Assembly: GCF_020073745.1 (NCBI RefSeq)
Contig: NZ_JAIRAU010000013.1
Location: 1 to 47,752, forward strand
Direction of reading: 5' to 3'
DNA from: Nannocystis pusilla
Lineage (GTDB): Bacteria; Myxococcota_A; Polyangia; Nannocystales; Nannocystaceae
Length of the DNA stretch: 47,752 nt
Notes under the pieces: generated by a model
Database searches by the model: none
Seen by the model: only the letters and a program-made list of their open reading frames with translations
What the model was told of the DNA's origin: nothing
Shown here: in pieces, positions 1 to 7,721 of the stretch
How the letters are laid out: every line of letters starts with the position of its first letter
Numbering within the stretch: position 1 is the first letter of the stretch
Program-made: the position numbers and the translations under genes

Positions 1-413
1 TGCTCGGGCTCTCGCCGTACCTCGGCCTGAAATATCGCTACAGCTTCGCCATGCTGAGCAACCTCCGCGTCGACGACGCCCGGTGGAACAGCTTGATCAT
101 GCCGCGGTGGATCCGCCTGACCCGCCACGACCCATTCGTCCATGTGCTCCGGGTCCAGCCGCCGATCCCCCGCAGCAACAAGAACGAGCTCGTCCTCGCG
201 CCCGGCGTCTACACGCCCGAGGAATTCCGCCGGCGCTTCGAGGCGGCGCGGCAACGACGCTCCGCGCTGGAGCTGCGATACCAGGGACAGTCGATCACGA
301 GCCCCGACCTCGCCGCAGATCTCGGCCTCGCCGGGTTCGTCCATTCGCTGCCGGCGCGGCCGCTGCACCAGCCGGCCCTGACGCTGACGGCCCCGCAACA
401 GTGCATCCATTGA
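1..413 (+). CDS. HTTM-domain membrane protein, C-terminal part (5' truncated by window)
   Basis: The frame is open from base 3 with no need for a start, so this is the last ~136 codons of a longer gene; the stop is TGA at 411-413. The peptide begins LGLSPYLGLKYRYSFAMLSN and continues with NSLIMP. This resembles the conserved C-terminal part of HTTM proteins (relatives of vitamin K-dependent gamma-carboxylase), where a GLKT..SF.MFSNL stretch follows the last membrane helices and a short soluble tail. The tail here includes an EEFRRRFEAARQRR helix. HTTM proteins are multi-pass membrane proteins; the bacterial role is mostly unknown. The next gene is convergent, nine bases away. The family call rests on the short motif only. 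Confidence 0.6.
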   Translation, partial: LGLSPYLGLKYRYSFAMLSNLRVDDARWNSLIMPRWIRLTRHDPFVHVLRVQPPIPRSNKNELVLAPGVYTPEEFRRRFEAARQRRSALELRYQGQSITSPDLAADLGLAGFVHSLPARPLHQPALTLTAPQQCIH

Positions 414-422
414 CGCCGCGGC

Positions 423-722
423 TCACAGCACCGCCGACAGCACCTGGATCGCGCCGACCATCGCCACCACCGTCGCCGCCGCGATCAGCGGCTTGCTGCC
501 GACGCGCAGGTACAGCAGCACGCCGCTGACCGCCAGGAGCCCGCCGAGCAGCAGCGCGAGCGGCAGCCCCGTGCCCGCGAGCGACACCACCTTGAACAGC
601 ATCAGCGCCTGCACGCCGCTGCCGACCAGCGCGAGGATCGGCAGCAGGCGCGGCCGCGTGCGCAGGAACAGCAAGATCGACGCCGACAGCGCTGCGAGGA
701 CGAGGACGGTCGCGACGTTCAT
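423..722 (-). CDS. Small integral membrane protein of unknown function
   Basis: A 99-residue protein that is almost wholly hydrophobic. It has about four predicted helices: roughly residues 3-20 starting MNVATVLVLAALSAS, 26-46, 50-70, and 78-97. Loops are very short and contain a few Arg (RTRPR near residue 22, then RVGSK), which gives a plausible inside-positive topology. No enzymatic motif is visible and I do not recognise the family. There is no clear Shine-Dalgarno before the ATG at 722. The gene is convergent with the HTTM-type gene and shares its strand with the tetR gene 170 bp upstream. The stretch between the two holds nothing I can identify. Confidence 0.6.
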   Translation of the reverse strand: MNVATVLVLAALSASILLFLRTRPRLLPILALVGSGVQALMLFKVVSLAGTGLPLALLLGGLLAVSGVLLYLRVGSKPLIAAATVVAMVGAIQVLSAVL

Positions 723-892
723 CGCGTCACTCTACGCCGCCCGGCCGCCCTTGTCAGTCGCGGCGCTGCGAGGTCGCGCGCCCCCCGATCGTGGATCTCG
801 ACCCTCGCACTCGCGTGTCCTCGTCCGCCAGGCCGAGGCCGCCGAGAGCTCCGCGTCGATCGCTCGCGGCGCACGCGACGGCGCTCGCGCAC

Positions 893-1474
893 CTACCGGC
901 GCTTCGGGCGGGGACGGCCGAGCAATCGGCTGCCGACCTCGAGGAGGTTCTCGCGCAGGGTCTCGTCGTCGACGCCCGCATACTCGGGAGCGCCGCCCGC
1001 CATGGCGAGCCCCGTGAACACCACGTGCACCGTGATCGCGTCGCCGAGCCCGGGCTCGTCGCCGGCGAGCACCGCTCGCATCCTCGTCCTGAGGTCCTCG
1101 CCGCGCGGCGCCTGGAACGTCCTCGTCACCACGCGCTGCATCCCGGGGTCGCTGTTGTAGAGGCCGAGCAGCGAGCGCTGGCGCATGATGAGCTCGACGA
1201 ACCCGCGCAGCACGTGATCGATCTGCGCGCCGCGGGTCCGCTTCGTGCGCGCCGCCTCGATGATCTGCTCGAGCTCGAGCAACGTCGGCGCGGCCACCGC
1301 CTCGGCGATCTCGTCCTTCGTCTTGAACCAGTAGTACACCGCCGCCTTCGTCACACCGAGCTCATCGGCGATCATCTGCAGCGACGTGGCCTCCACGCCG
1401 TGTGCGCTGAACAGCTTCAGCGCGGTGTCGAGCAGTCGCGTTCGGGTGTCGGTGGGCGCGGTGCTGGCGGTCAT
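893..1474 (-). CDS. TetR/AcrR-family transcriptional regulator
   Basis: A 193-residue TetR-type repressor. The N-terminal helix-turn-helix (residues ~10-55) reads TRTRLLDTALKLFSAHGVEA then TSLQMIADELGVTKAAVYYW, with the usual KTKDE after it; the rest is the variable ligand-binding domain. The ATG at 1474 is preferred over one nine codons upstream because a GAGGAGGG ribosome site lies 5-6 bases before it. The gene is divergent from the P450 gene, with two near-identical 18-bp palindromes between (1534-1574). By analogy with divergent TetR pairs it probably represses the P450/ferredoxin genes and perhaps itself, and is released by a P450 substrate or related small molecule. The ligand cannot be read from sequence. 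Confidence 0.9.
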   Translation of the reverse strand: MTASTAPTDTRTRLLDTALKLFSAHGVEATSLQMIADELGVTKAAVYYWFKTKDEIAEAVAAPTLLELEQIIEAARTKRTRGAQIDHVLRGFVELIMRQRSLLGLYNSDPGMQRVVTRTFQAPRGEDLRTRMRAVLAGDEPGLGDAITVHVVFTGLAMAGGAPEYAGVDDETLRENLLEVGSRLLGRPRPKRR

Positions 1475-1533
1475 CTGCCCTCCTCGCGGGGCACGACACA
1501 CTACCTCGCTCCTCGCCGGGCTCCAAGTCGCGC

Positions 1534-1574
1534 GCTAGCCGATCGGCTTGCAGGCTGCTAGCCGATCGGCTAGC
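1534..1574. promoter_or_regulatory. Tandem TetR-type operators in the tetR/P450 intergenic region
   Basis: Two 18-bp sites start 23 bp apart. The one at 1557-1574, gctagccgatcggctagc, is a perfect palindrome. The one at 1534-1551, gctagccgatcggcttgc, differs by a single base. Their position between a divergent tetR and P450 gene makes them the natural operator candidates. A possible sigma70-like promoter for the P450 is TTGCAG (1548-1553), a 17-bp spacer, then TAGCTT (1571-1576), which would put the second operator inside the spacer. The promoter is a guess; the palindromes are plain in the sequence. Confidence 0.85.
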
Positions 1575-1631
1575 TTGCCGCGGGCTCGCGGGAAGGGCTC
1601 TCGCGTCATGTCCTGCATCGAGGTGAAACCC

Positions 1632-2831
1632 ATGTCAGCCGATCTCATTGCCCCGCTCACCATGACTCGAACCTGCCCGCACGCGCCGCCGGCGGAGCAC
1701 CGCCGGCTCCGCGCCGAGGCGCCGGTCGCCAGGGTGAAGCTGCCCAATGGCCTCACCGTATGGGCCGTGACCGCCCACGAGCACATTCGCACCATTCTCT
1801 CCGATCCGCGGTTCAGCTCGAATCGGCGGGATCCCGGCTTCCCCTACCTGACCCGCGAGCGCCCGCCCTCGAGCGACCTCAAGCGGATGCTGCTCGAGCT
1901 CGATCCGCCCGAGCACGGGCAGGCGCGCCGGAGCGTGCTCGGCGAGTTCACGCTGCAGCGGATCCGCGCGCTCGGGCCGCGGATCCAGCAGATCGTGGAC
2001 GAGCACATCGACGCCATGCTGGCCGGCCCGCGCCCGGTCGATCTGGTGCAGGCATTCTCGCTGCCGGTGCCCTCGCTGGTGATCTGCGAGCTGCTCGGCG
2101 TGCCGTACGCCGACCACGAGTTCTTCCAGACGCGCTCCGCGACGCTCGTCAATCAGAACGCGGCGCCCGAGGAGGTCGGCCGGGTCGTCGGCGAGCTCAT
2201 GACGTACCTCGGCAACCTGGTGGCCGCCAAGGCGCAGAACCCCACCGACGATCTGCTGGGCCGCCAGATCGCCAGGCAGCGCGAGAGCGGCGAGGTCGAT
2301 TACCAGGACCTCGTCAGCATGGCGTTCCTCCTGCTGATCGCCGGGCACGAGACCACCGCGAACATGATCTCGCTGACCACGCTGGTGCTGCTGCAGCAGC
2401 CGGACAAGCTGGCCGCCCTCCAGCGCGCTCCGGCGAAGACCCTGGCCGCGGTCGAGGAATTGCTGCGGTACTTCACCATCGCCGAGCAGGCGCTGGGCCG
2501 CGTCGCCATCGCGGACGTGGAGATCGGCGGGGTGCTGATCCGGGCCGGAGAAGGCGTGCTCCTGCTGGCCAACACGGGCAACCGCGATCCGGAGGTGTTC
2601 ACCGACGCGGACGAGCTCGACCTCGAGCGCGGCTCGCGGAATCACCTCGCGTTCGGCTTCGGCCCGCACCAGTGCCTGGGTCAGAACCTGGCCCGCCTCG
2701 AGCTGCAGATCGTCATCGACACCCTGTTCCGGCGCATCCCCGGGCTGCGGCCCGCCGTGCCCGAGGACGAGCTCTCGTTCAAGGTCGACGCCACCGTCTA
2801 CGGCATCCGCGAGTTCCCGGTCACGTGGTGA
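1632..2831 (+). CDS. Cytochrome P450 monooxygenase
   Basis: A 399-residue soluble bacterial class I P450. I-helix oxygen-activation motif AGHETT at residues 237-242, K-helix ExxR at Glu276-Arg279, and the heme loop FGFGPHQCLGQNLA with the axial Cys at ~348. Length and motifs fit CYP105/107-like enzymes that hydroxylate small hydrophobic molecules or natural products. The ATG at 1632 is chosen because GAGGTG lies about seven bases upstream and the product then has the standard length; upstream in-frame starts would add residues encoded within the operator. A 3Fe-4S ferredoxin gene follows 36 bp downstream as the likely electron donor. No ferredoxin reductase is nearby. Control by the divergent TetR is probable. 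The substrate is unknown. Confidence 0.95.
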   Translation: MSADLIAPLTMTRTCPHAPPAEHRRLRAEAPVARVKLPNGLTVWAVTAHEHIRTILSDPRFSSNRRDPGFPYLTRERPPSSDLKRMLLELDPPEHGQARRSVLGEFTLQRIRALGPRIQQIVDEHIDAMLAGPRPVDLVQAFSLPVPSLVICELLGVPYADHEFFQTRSATLVNQNAAPEEVGRVVGELMTYLGNLVAAKAQNPTDDLLGRQIARQRESGEVDYQDLVSMAFLLLIAGHETTANMISLTTLVLLQQPDKLAALQRAPAKTLAAVEELLRYFTIAEQALGRVAIADVEIGGVLIRAGEGVLLLANTGNRDPEVFTDADELDLERGSRNHLAFGFGPHQCLGQNLARLELQIVIDTLFRRIPGLRPAVPEDELSFKVDATVYGIREFPVTW

Positions 2832-2867
2832 GCGACGAACATCTCTCTTCGACGAGGAAGAACGACC

Positions 2868-3065
2868 ATGCGAGTCTTGATTGACGAGAACAAGTGCTGC
2901 GGGGCCGGCCAGTGCGTGCTGATCGCGCCCAGAGTGTTCGACCAGCGCGACGACGGCATCGTGATCCTGCTCGACCAGGCGCCCCCGAAGGAGCTCCACG
3001 CCGCCGTCCGCGAGGCGGCGTGCGTGTGCCCCGGCGCCGCGATCGCGCTCGAAGAGCGGGAGTGA
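2868..3065 (+). CDS. 3Fe-4S ferredoxin partner of the P450
   Basis: A 65-residue ferredoxin of the short type that accompanies actinobacterial and myxobacterial P450s. Cluster ligands by comparison with the family are Cys10 or Cys11 and Cys16 in NKCCGAGQC, and Cys54 in CVCPG near the C-terminus. The missing second Cys of the usual 4Fe-4S motif (replaced in the CCGAGQC loop) points to a 3Fe-4S cluster. The middle reads APRVFDQRDDGIVILLD, typical of this group. GAGGAAG lies eight bases before the ATG. It should pass electrons from a reductase encoded elsewhere to the P450 just upstream. It is followed after three bases by the convergent DUF1552 gene. Confidence 0.93.
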   Translation: MRVLIDENKCCGAGQCVLIAPRVFDQRDDGIVILLDQAPPKELHAAVREAACVCPGAAIALEERE

Positions 3066-3068
3066 CCC

Positions 3069-4406
3069 TCAGCCCAGATCGAGCGCGCCGGTGCAGTACT
3101 CGGGGTTGCCGAAGCTCATCTCCTCGATCCCCATCACGTGCATGCACCCGACCCACAGGTTGTTGTGCGGCACCTCGCCGGCGACCTGCAGCCAGCGCCC
3201 CGTCTTGACCGCGCCGCCCGCCCTTCCGGCGAGGACGTACGGCATCTGGTTGCGATCGTGGTTGTTGCCCTTCTGGTGCTCGTTGACCCACACGAGCAAG
3301 GTGTTGTCGAGGACCGTGCCGTCGCCCTCGGGGATCGCCTTCAACTTGGCGACCAGGTAGGCGAACTGCTCCGCGTACCAGGTGTTGATCCGGATCAGCT
3401 TCTCCTGCGCCTCCTCGTTGTTGTCGCCGCGGTGGGACAGCTCGTGGTGCGCCTCGGGGATCGACAACCACGGGAACGGGTCGATGTTCGACGAATTGGC
3501 CCACATGATCGACGCCACCCGCGTCAGGTCGCAGGCGATCGCCATGGCCAGGAGATCCATCTGCAGCTTGCCGAGCTTGGGGACGTTCACCAGCGCCTGC
3601 AGGTCGGACTCGACGGCGAACTCGGGCGGCTTGCACACACCCCCGGCGCTGCTGCCGGACTCGAGCCGCATCTCGATGTCGCGGACCGCCGCCAGATGGG
3701 CCTCGAGCTTGATCCGGTCGGACGCGCCGAGCCGCGGCAGGAGCCGCCCGTAGTCGGCCGCGACGGCGTCGAGGACCCTCCGGCGCTCGGCGACCCTGCG
3801 GGCGCTCTCCGTCGCCGGCAGGTGCAGGTCGCCGAAGATGCGGGCGAACGCGGCCGCCGGATCGACCTCCGGCGGGAGCGGCTGCGCCGGCCCGCGGTAC
3901 GACAGCCGCGAGCTGACGGTCGCGCCCTTGATCCGCACCCCGAACTCGAGCGAGCGAAACTTCGTCGAGTTCGAGATGGCGTCGGCGATCTTCTGGTCGA
4001 TCGAGATCCCGTCGGCCCAGCCGGCCGTGAAGTCGGTGCTGCCCTTGAAGTTGCCCTCTTGCAGCTCGGTGCCGGTCAGCGCCTGCCCCGTCCCTTTCTG
4101 GTGGGCGTCTCCCGGCCCGTGGTAGGCCGACAGCGCGTCGACGCCGTCGAGCACGACGATGTCCTGCCTGTGCGGCTCGAGCGGCTGGAGGATCCGGCCC
4201 AACTTGAACGCGGCCTGGCTGCCCGTGGGCCGCCAGTGCTTCAGGACCGTGCCATTCGGCGTATAGAAGACGATAAAGCGCTTCGGCGCGGCGGAGCGCG
4301 GGTCGGGCCCACCGGTGCTCGCCATGGCTTCGAGGAAGGGTAGCGCCACGCACGCGCCGGCGGCTCCCCTGAGCAGGGTACGTCGAGAGAGTGTGGATTT
4401 TCTCAT
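3069..4406 (-). CDS. DUF1552 family Tat-type exported protein
   Basis: A 445-residue protein of the DUF1552 family, common in Planctomycetes and myxobacteria and of unknown function. The N-terminus MRKSTLSRRTLLRGAAGA carries a twin-arginine signal followed by a hydrophobic stretch. Family landmarks are KRFIVFYTPNGT near the start, LDGVDALSAYHGPGDAHQKG, WANSSNIDPFPWL, and VWVNEHQKGNNHDRNQMPYV late in the chain. AAGGAG lies eight bases before the ATG at 4406. Family members are usually encoded beside a DUF1592-type (cytochrome c-like) partner; none is seen here, since the next gene on this strand is an amidohydrolase. The His- and Asp-rich conserved segments suggest a metal site, but the reaction is not known. 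Confidence 0.9.
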   Translation of the reverse strand: MRKSTLSRRTLLRGAAGACVALPFLEAMASTGGPDPRSAAPKRFIVFYTPNGTVLKHWRPTGSQAAFKLGRILQPLEPHRQDIVVLDGVDALSAYHGPGDAHQKGTGQALTGTELQEGNFKGSTDFTAGWADGISIDQKIADAISNSTKFRSLEFGVRIKGATVSSRLSYRGPAQPLPPEVDPAAAFARIFGDLHLPATESARRVAERRRVLDAVAADYGRLLPRLGASDRIKLEAHLAAVRDIEMRLESGSSAGGVCKPPEFAVESDLQALVNVPKLGKLQMDLLAMAIACDLTRVASIMWANSSNIDPFPWLSIPEAHHELSHRGDNNEEAQEKLIRINTWYAEQFAYLVAKLKAIPEGDGTVLDNTLLVWVNEHQKGNNHDRNQMPYVLAGRAGGAVKTGRWLQVAGEVPHNNLWVGCMHVMGIEEMSFGNPEYCTGALDLG

Positions 4407-4794
4407 ACGATTGCTCCTTCGCCCGCGCGGGCGCGGCTGTGAACATTTGTTTCCATTGCGATCGGAATCGTGTTCATGCCTGGATGCTCGCCGGGCGCGG
4501 CTCCGCCCGGCAACGCGGCCCGGGACGCTCCGTATGCCAAGGACTGAACGACACCCTCGCGGGCGAGATGTGTTCGCAAGCATGGACAGCGGCCGTCGCT
4601 CATGAGCCGCGGCATGCCGGCGGGACGTGGCCCTGCCCGGCCCGTCCACGGCTGCATGCAATGGACCGCGCGGCGAGCGCCTGTGCTCCCCGTCGCAATC
4701 ATGGCAGAGCGGGGGCCCGCCCTGCCGCGAGATTCGCCATTCCCCCGACGTCCGTGCCGCCCACCTCGACCGACTCGCGGCGGCCGTGGCCGTC
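4407..4794. other. Gene-free stretch upstream of the DUF1552 gene
   Basis: 388 bases with no convincing coding frame. One perfect 8-bp inverted repeat, GCCGGGCG/CGCCCGGC, lies at 4490-4511 with a 6-base loop, and could be a weak hairpin; no T-run follows on either strand. The DUF1552 promoter should lie in the part near 4407-4470, where a less GC-rich run (gaacatttgtttccattgcg at 4441-4460) stands out. Confidence 0.5.
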
Positions 4795-6243
4795 CTATCG
4801 CCCGAATCCCGGCGGCGTGTTCTTGTAGATCACGCCGTCCTTCATGATGACCAGGAGGTTCTTGCCGGGGTCCGCCAGCAGCCGGATCTCTCGCAGCGGA
4901 TCGCCGTCGACCACCAGCAGATCGGCCAGCGCGCCCTGTTCGACCACCCCCAATTTTCCCGGGTAAGGGTTGCGCGGCCCGGACAGGGCGAGCAGCTCGG
5001 CATTGGTCGATGTGGCCATGATCAGCGCCTCGGCGGGCGTGTACCAGTGGGTAAGATCGGCCAGCATCGCCCCCTGCCGCTCCGCCAGCGCCGCGGAGAA
5101 CAGGATATCGGTGCCGAACGCGGTCTTGATGCCGTACTTCTTCGCCAGCGCGTAGACCCTGGCGGTGCCGCTCACCACCTGCCGCATCTTCGCCTGCTCC
5201 GCCGGCCCCAGCGCCGCGGCGCCGCCCTGGTCCAGGAACGGCTGGGTGCTCAGCCAGACGCCTCTTTGCGCCATCAGCCGCGCGGTGCTGTCATCCATCA
5301 GGTGCCCGTGCTCGATGCATTTCACCCCGGCCGCGATCGAGCGCCGGATCGACGCCGACGTATAGGCGTGCGTGCAGACATAGGTGCCCCAGTTGTCCGC
5401 CGCCTCGACCGCGGCGTGGAGCTCCTCCTGCGTGAACGTCGACACGTCGAGCGGGCTGAACGGCGAAGCCACGCCGCCGCCGGCCGTGAGCTTGATCTGC
5501 GTCGCGCCGCGCATGAGCTGCTCGCGCACGCGTAGCCGCACCTCGTCCGGACTGTCGGCGATCGCGGCGCCGCCGAGCTGCTCGACCCGCGACGGCCGGC
5601 CGCCCAGGGTCCGCGGCAGCTCGGAGAGCTGGCGGAAATCGCCGTGGCCGCTGGTGACCGTGATCACCGCCCCGGACGGATAGATCCGCGGCCCGGGCAG
5701 CAGCCCCTCGTCGATGGCGCGCTTCAGGGCGAAGCTCGGGCCGCCCATGTCGCGCACGCTGGTGAATCCGCGCATGAGCGTCGCCGTGGCTTCGACCCCG
5801 GCCTGCAGATTGGTGTAACCCGCGTCGTCGACCAGGAGCGCCGCCGGCGTGGAGCGGACCAACATCGCGTGCCAGTGCATGTCGGTCAGGCCCGGCATGA
5901 GCACGCGGCCCGCCGCGGGGATGACAATCGCGTCGGGCTCGGCGGCGATGGGCTCGGTGGAGATCCGTTCGATGACGTTGCCGCGCACCAGCACGTGCGA
6001 GGGCGCAGAGAGCGTGGCGCGCCGGCCGTCGAAGATCCGCACGTCCTCGAACAGGGTGAGCCGCGCCGGGGCCTTCGCAGCGGCCTCGCCGGGCCCGGGC
6101 TTCGGCGCCGGCGAATGTGCCAGGCCCGGCTGGGTCGCGGCGAAGGCGAGCAGCGCCACGACGCCGAGCTTCAGCGGCGTGCGCGAGCGCGACGGACGGG
6201 CGGAGCGACCGGGTGACGCGTCCGACGCGTGGCTCGAGTTCAT
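4795..6243 (-). CDS. Exported metal-dependent amidohydrolase (prolidase/imidazolonepropionase-like)
   Basis: A 482-residue amidohydrolase-superfamily enzyme. A hydrophobic segment at residues ~25-43 (KLGVVALLAFAATQPGLAHS) after a basic N-terminus looks like an uncleaved anchor or signal. The binuclear metal site is complete by motif: His123 and His125 in TDMHWHAM, the carboxylated-Lys candidate Lys251 in IKLTAGGG, His292 in CTHAY, His312 in EHGHL, and Asp379 in FGTDI. The C-terminal beta-sandwich returns at KLGVVEQGALADLLVVDGDP. Such enzymes hydrolyse Xaa-Pro dipeptides, other acyl-amino acids or lactones. GGAGGAG lies eight bases before the ATG at 6243. A longer frame exists upstream but has no ribosome site. 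The substrate is not predictable here. Confidence 0.92.
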   Translation of the reverse strand: MNSSHASDASPGRSARPSRSRTPLKLGVVALLAFAATQPGLAHSPAPKPGPGEAAAKAPARLTLFEDVRIFDGRRATLSAPSHVLVRGNVIERISTEPIAAEPDAIVIPAAGRVLMPGLTDMHWHAMLVRSTPAALLVDDAGYTNLQAGVEATATLMRGFTSVRDMGGPSFALKRAIDEGLLPGPRIYPSGAVITVTSGHGDFRQLSELPRTLGGRPSRVEQLGGAAIADSPDEVRLRVREQLMRGATQIKLTAGGGVASPFSPLDVSTFTQEELHAAVEAADNWGTYVCTHAYTSASIRRSIAAGVKCIEHGHLMDDSTARLMAQRGVWLSTQPFLDQGGAAALGPAEQAKMRQVVSGTARVYALAKKYGIKTAFGTDILFSAALAERQGAMLADLTHWYTPAEALIMATSTNAELLALSGPRNPYPGKLGVVEQGALADLLVVDGDPLREIRLLADPGKNLLVIMKDGVIYKNTPPGFGR

Positions 6244-6578
6244 GGTGCGTGCTCCTCCATCGTCGACGCGTGCGCCTCGTCGCTGCGTTGCTCTGCGCGG
6301 AGCATCGCCGACGGCCCGCAGCGTGGACGACGGCCGTACCCCGGCAAGCGCGCCCCGCCGTGGAAGAGCGGGCGGCTGCGTCACCCGCAGCCTGCGCCAC
6401 GCCCCGGCGGGACGGGCTCACCGCGAGCGAGCGAGCAGCGCGGCACGAGCCCAGGCACGGCGGGGCCGGCGCGACGCGCAGGCCGACGCGAGCCGCGGGG
6501 TCGGGGTCGTCACCGGCTGTCCTCGGGGACAGATCACGAGCGCACGCCGCCGTGCGCCTCGGACCTGCGCCACGCGCA
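6244..6578. other. Gene-free stretch
   Basis: 335 bases between the start of the amidohydrolase and the end of the next minus-strand gene. Overlapping high-GC frames occur on both strands but none has a ribosome site plus a protein-like composition. Nothing specific is recognised. A promoter for the amidohydrolase is expected near 6250-6320. Confidence 0.45.
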
Positions 6579-7601
6579 TCACCGACGGCGCCGTCGCCGG
6601 GCCAGCACCCAGAGCAGCGCCGTCGACACCAGCAGCGGCCCGCCCGCCCCCGAATCGTGGGTGACGCAGCCGCAGCCGTCTCGGCAGATCGACTTTCCCC
6701 ACACCGACGACTGCTCCTCCAGGATCTCGCCGCACTTCTCGCTGTCCGCCGCGAGCATGCCGGCGATCGCGGTCTCCTTCGAGATCGCCGGCACATCCGA
6801 GCTGCAGGTGGCCTCGTACGTTTGATTCGGCTCGAGCACTGCGGCGGTGAGGTAGTCGCCTGCCTGCGTGACGAGCACGGAGTCACCGAGCGACAGCGTC
6901 CGGTCGTACTCGACAGAGTTGGGCGTGACAGTGTCATCCACTTTCCACTCCGTCGTGCCGTGGATGGCGTCGACCCGGACCTCGAGAGCGGCGTCCGTCC
7001 CCTCGACGACGACGCCCTCCAGGACTGCACGATTGTCGGGGTCGTTGAACTGGCCGCAGAAGCAATCCAGGGCCTTCGTGACGAAGCAGTAGGACGGCTG
7101 GATCCGCCCCGCCTCCGCGGCCGTGAGCCCGGATTCGTCGAGCCACGCCAGCAGCGCCGCGTCGCCCGCCAGCTCGCGGATCCACGCGAAGTTGCGGCGC
7201 GCCGCGACCTCGGCCACCAGCGCCGTGTGCCCGGTCGACTCGATCAGCCGCGCCATCGCGCAGCGCGTGCCGTGAGGATCGATGAAGATCGGGATCCGCT
7301 CGCGCGACACATGGTTGCGCGGGAAGCGGCCCGCGCGAGCGTAGCGCGCCAGCTCCTCGATCAGCCGCTCGCGCGCCGCTCGCTGCGATGCGCCGAGGTG
7401 CGTGACGTCGCGGCTGCGCAGCTCGAGCAGGACCTCGCGGAAGTGGGCCTGCAGGCGGGCCTGCTCGCGCGCGAGGCGATCGGCGAGCCGCTGCGCGCCG
7501 CCGGTGCCGTGACACCGGGCGCGCCGGGTACGAGGCGGACGTCGTGAGCGCGAGCGAGGACCGTGGGACTTGGGGGAGCTCTCGAGGTCAGCGCTGAACA
7601 T
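6579..7601 (-). CDS. Hypothetical myxobacterial protein with MYXO-CTERM-like tail
   Basis: About 340 residues. The middle (~residues 60-175) matches a conserved myxobacterial/Bacteroidetes type I recall: RFPRNH, PIFIDPHGTRCAMARLIES, RELAGDAALLAWLDESGL, AEAGRIQPSY. Its function is unknown. The region after CFCGQF looks beta-rich. The C-terminus reads CRDGCGCVTHDSGAGG, then a hydrophobic helix PLLVSTALLWVLA and a run of six Arg. This is the layout of MYXO-CTERM sorting tails processed by a myxosortase-type enzyme, so the protein is probably surface-anchored. Odd point: no signal peptide is visible at the ATG 7601 (MFSADLESSPKSHG), although such tails require export. The true start may lie elsewhere, or a frameshift may have hidden the signal. 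Confidence 0.75.
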   Translation of the reverse strand: MFSADLESSPKSHGPRSRSRRPPRTRRARCHGTGGAQRLADRLAREQARLQAHFREVLLELRSRDVTHLGASQRAARERLIEELARYARAGRFPRNHVSRERIPIFIDPHGTRCAMARLIESTGHTALVAEVAARRNFAWIRELAGDAALLAWLDESGLTAAEAGRIQPSYCFVTKALDCFCGQFNDPDNRAVLEGVVVEGTDAALEVRVDAIHGTTEWKVDDTVTPNSVEYDRTLSLGDSVLVTQAGDYLTAAVLEPNQTYEATCSSDVPAISKETAIAGMLAADSEKCGEILEEQSSVWGKSICRDGCGCVTHDSGAGGPLLVSTALLWVLARRRRRR

Positions 7602-7721
7602 GCGACGGAGTCTACGCCGCCTCGCCCACCCGGACGTGCTCGCCCGGCTCGAGGTCGCGAAGCCACGTCGGCCCATGGACGACCTCGACGTCGTGAGCCC
7701 CCCGAGGTGACTTGCGATCAG

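Noticed and set aside
1635..2999. Minus-strand frame across the P450 and ferredoxin genes
   Set aside because: Antisense shadow; the plus strand carries the P450 and ferredoxin motifs.
4490..4511. Perfect 8-bp inverted repeat as a terminator
   Set aside because: It lies upstream of genes on its strand rather than after a stop codon and has no T-run; likely a chance GC hairpin.
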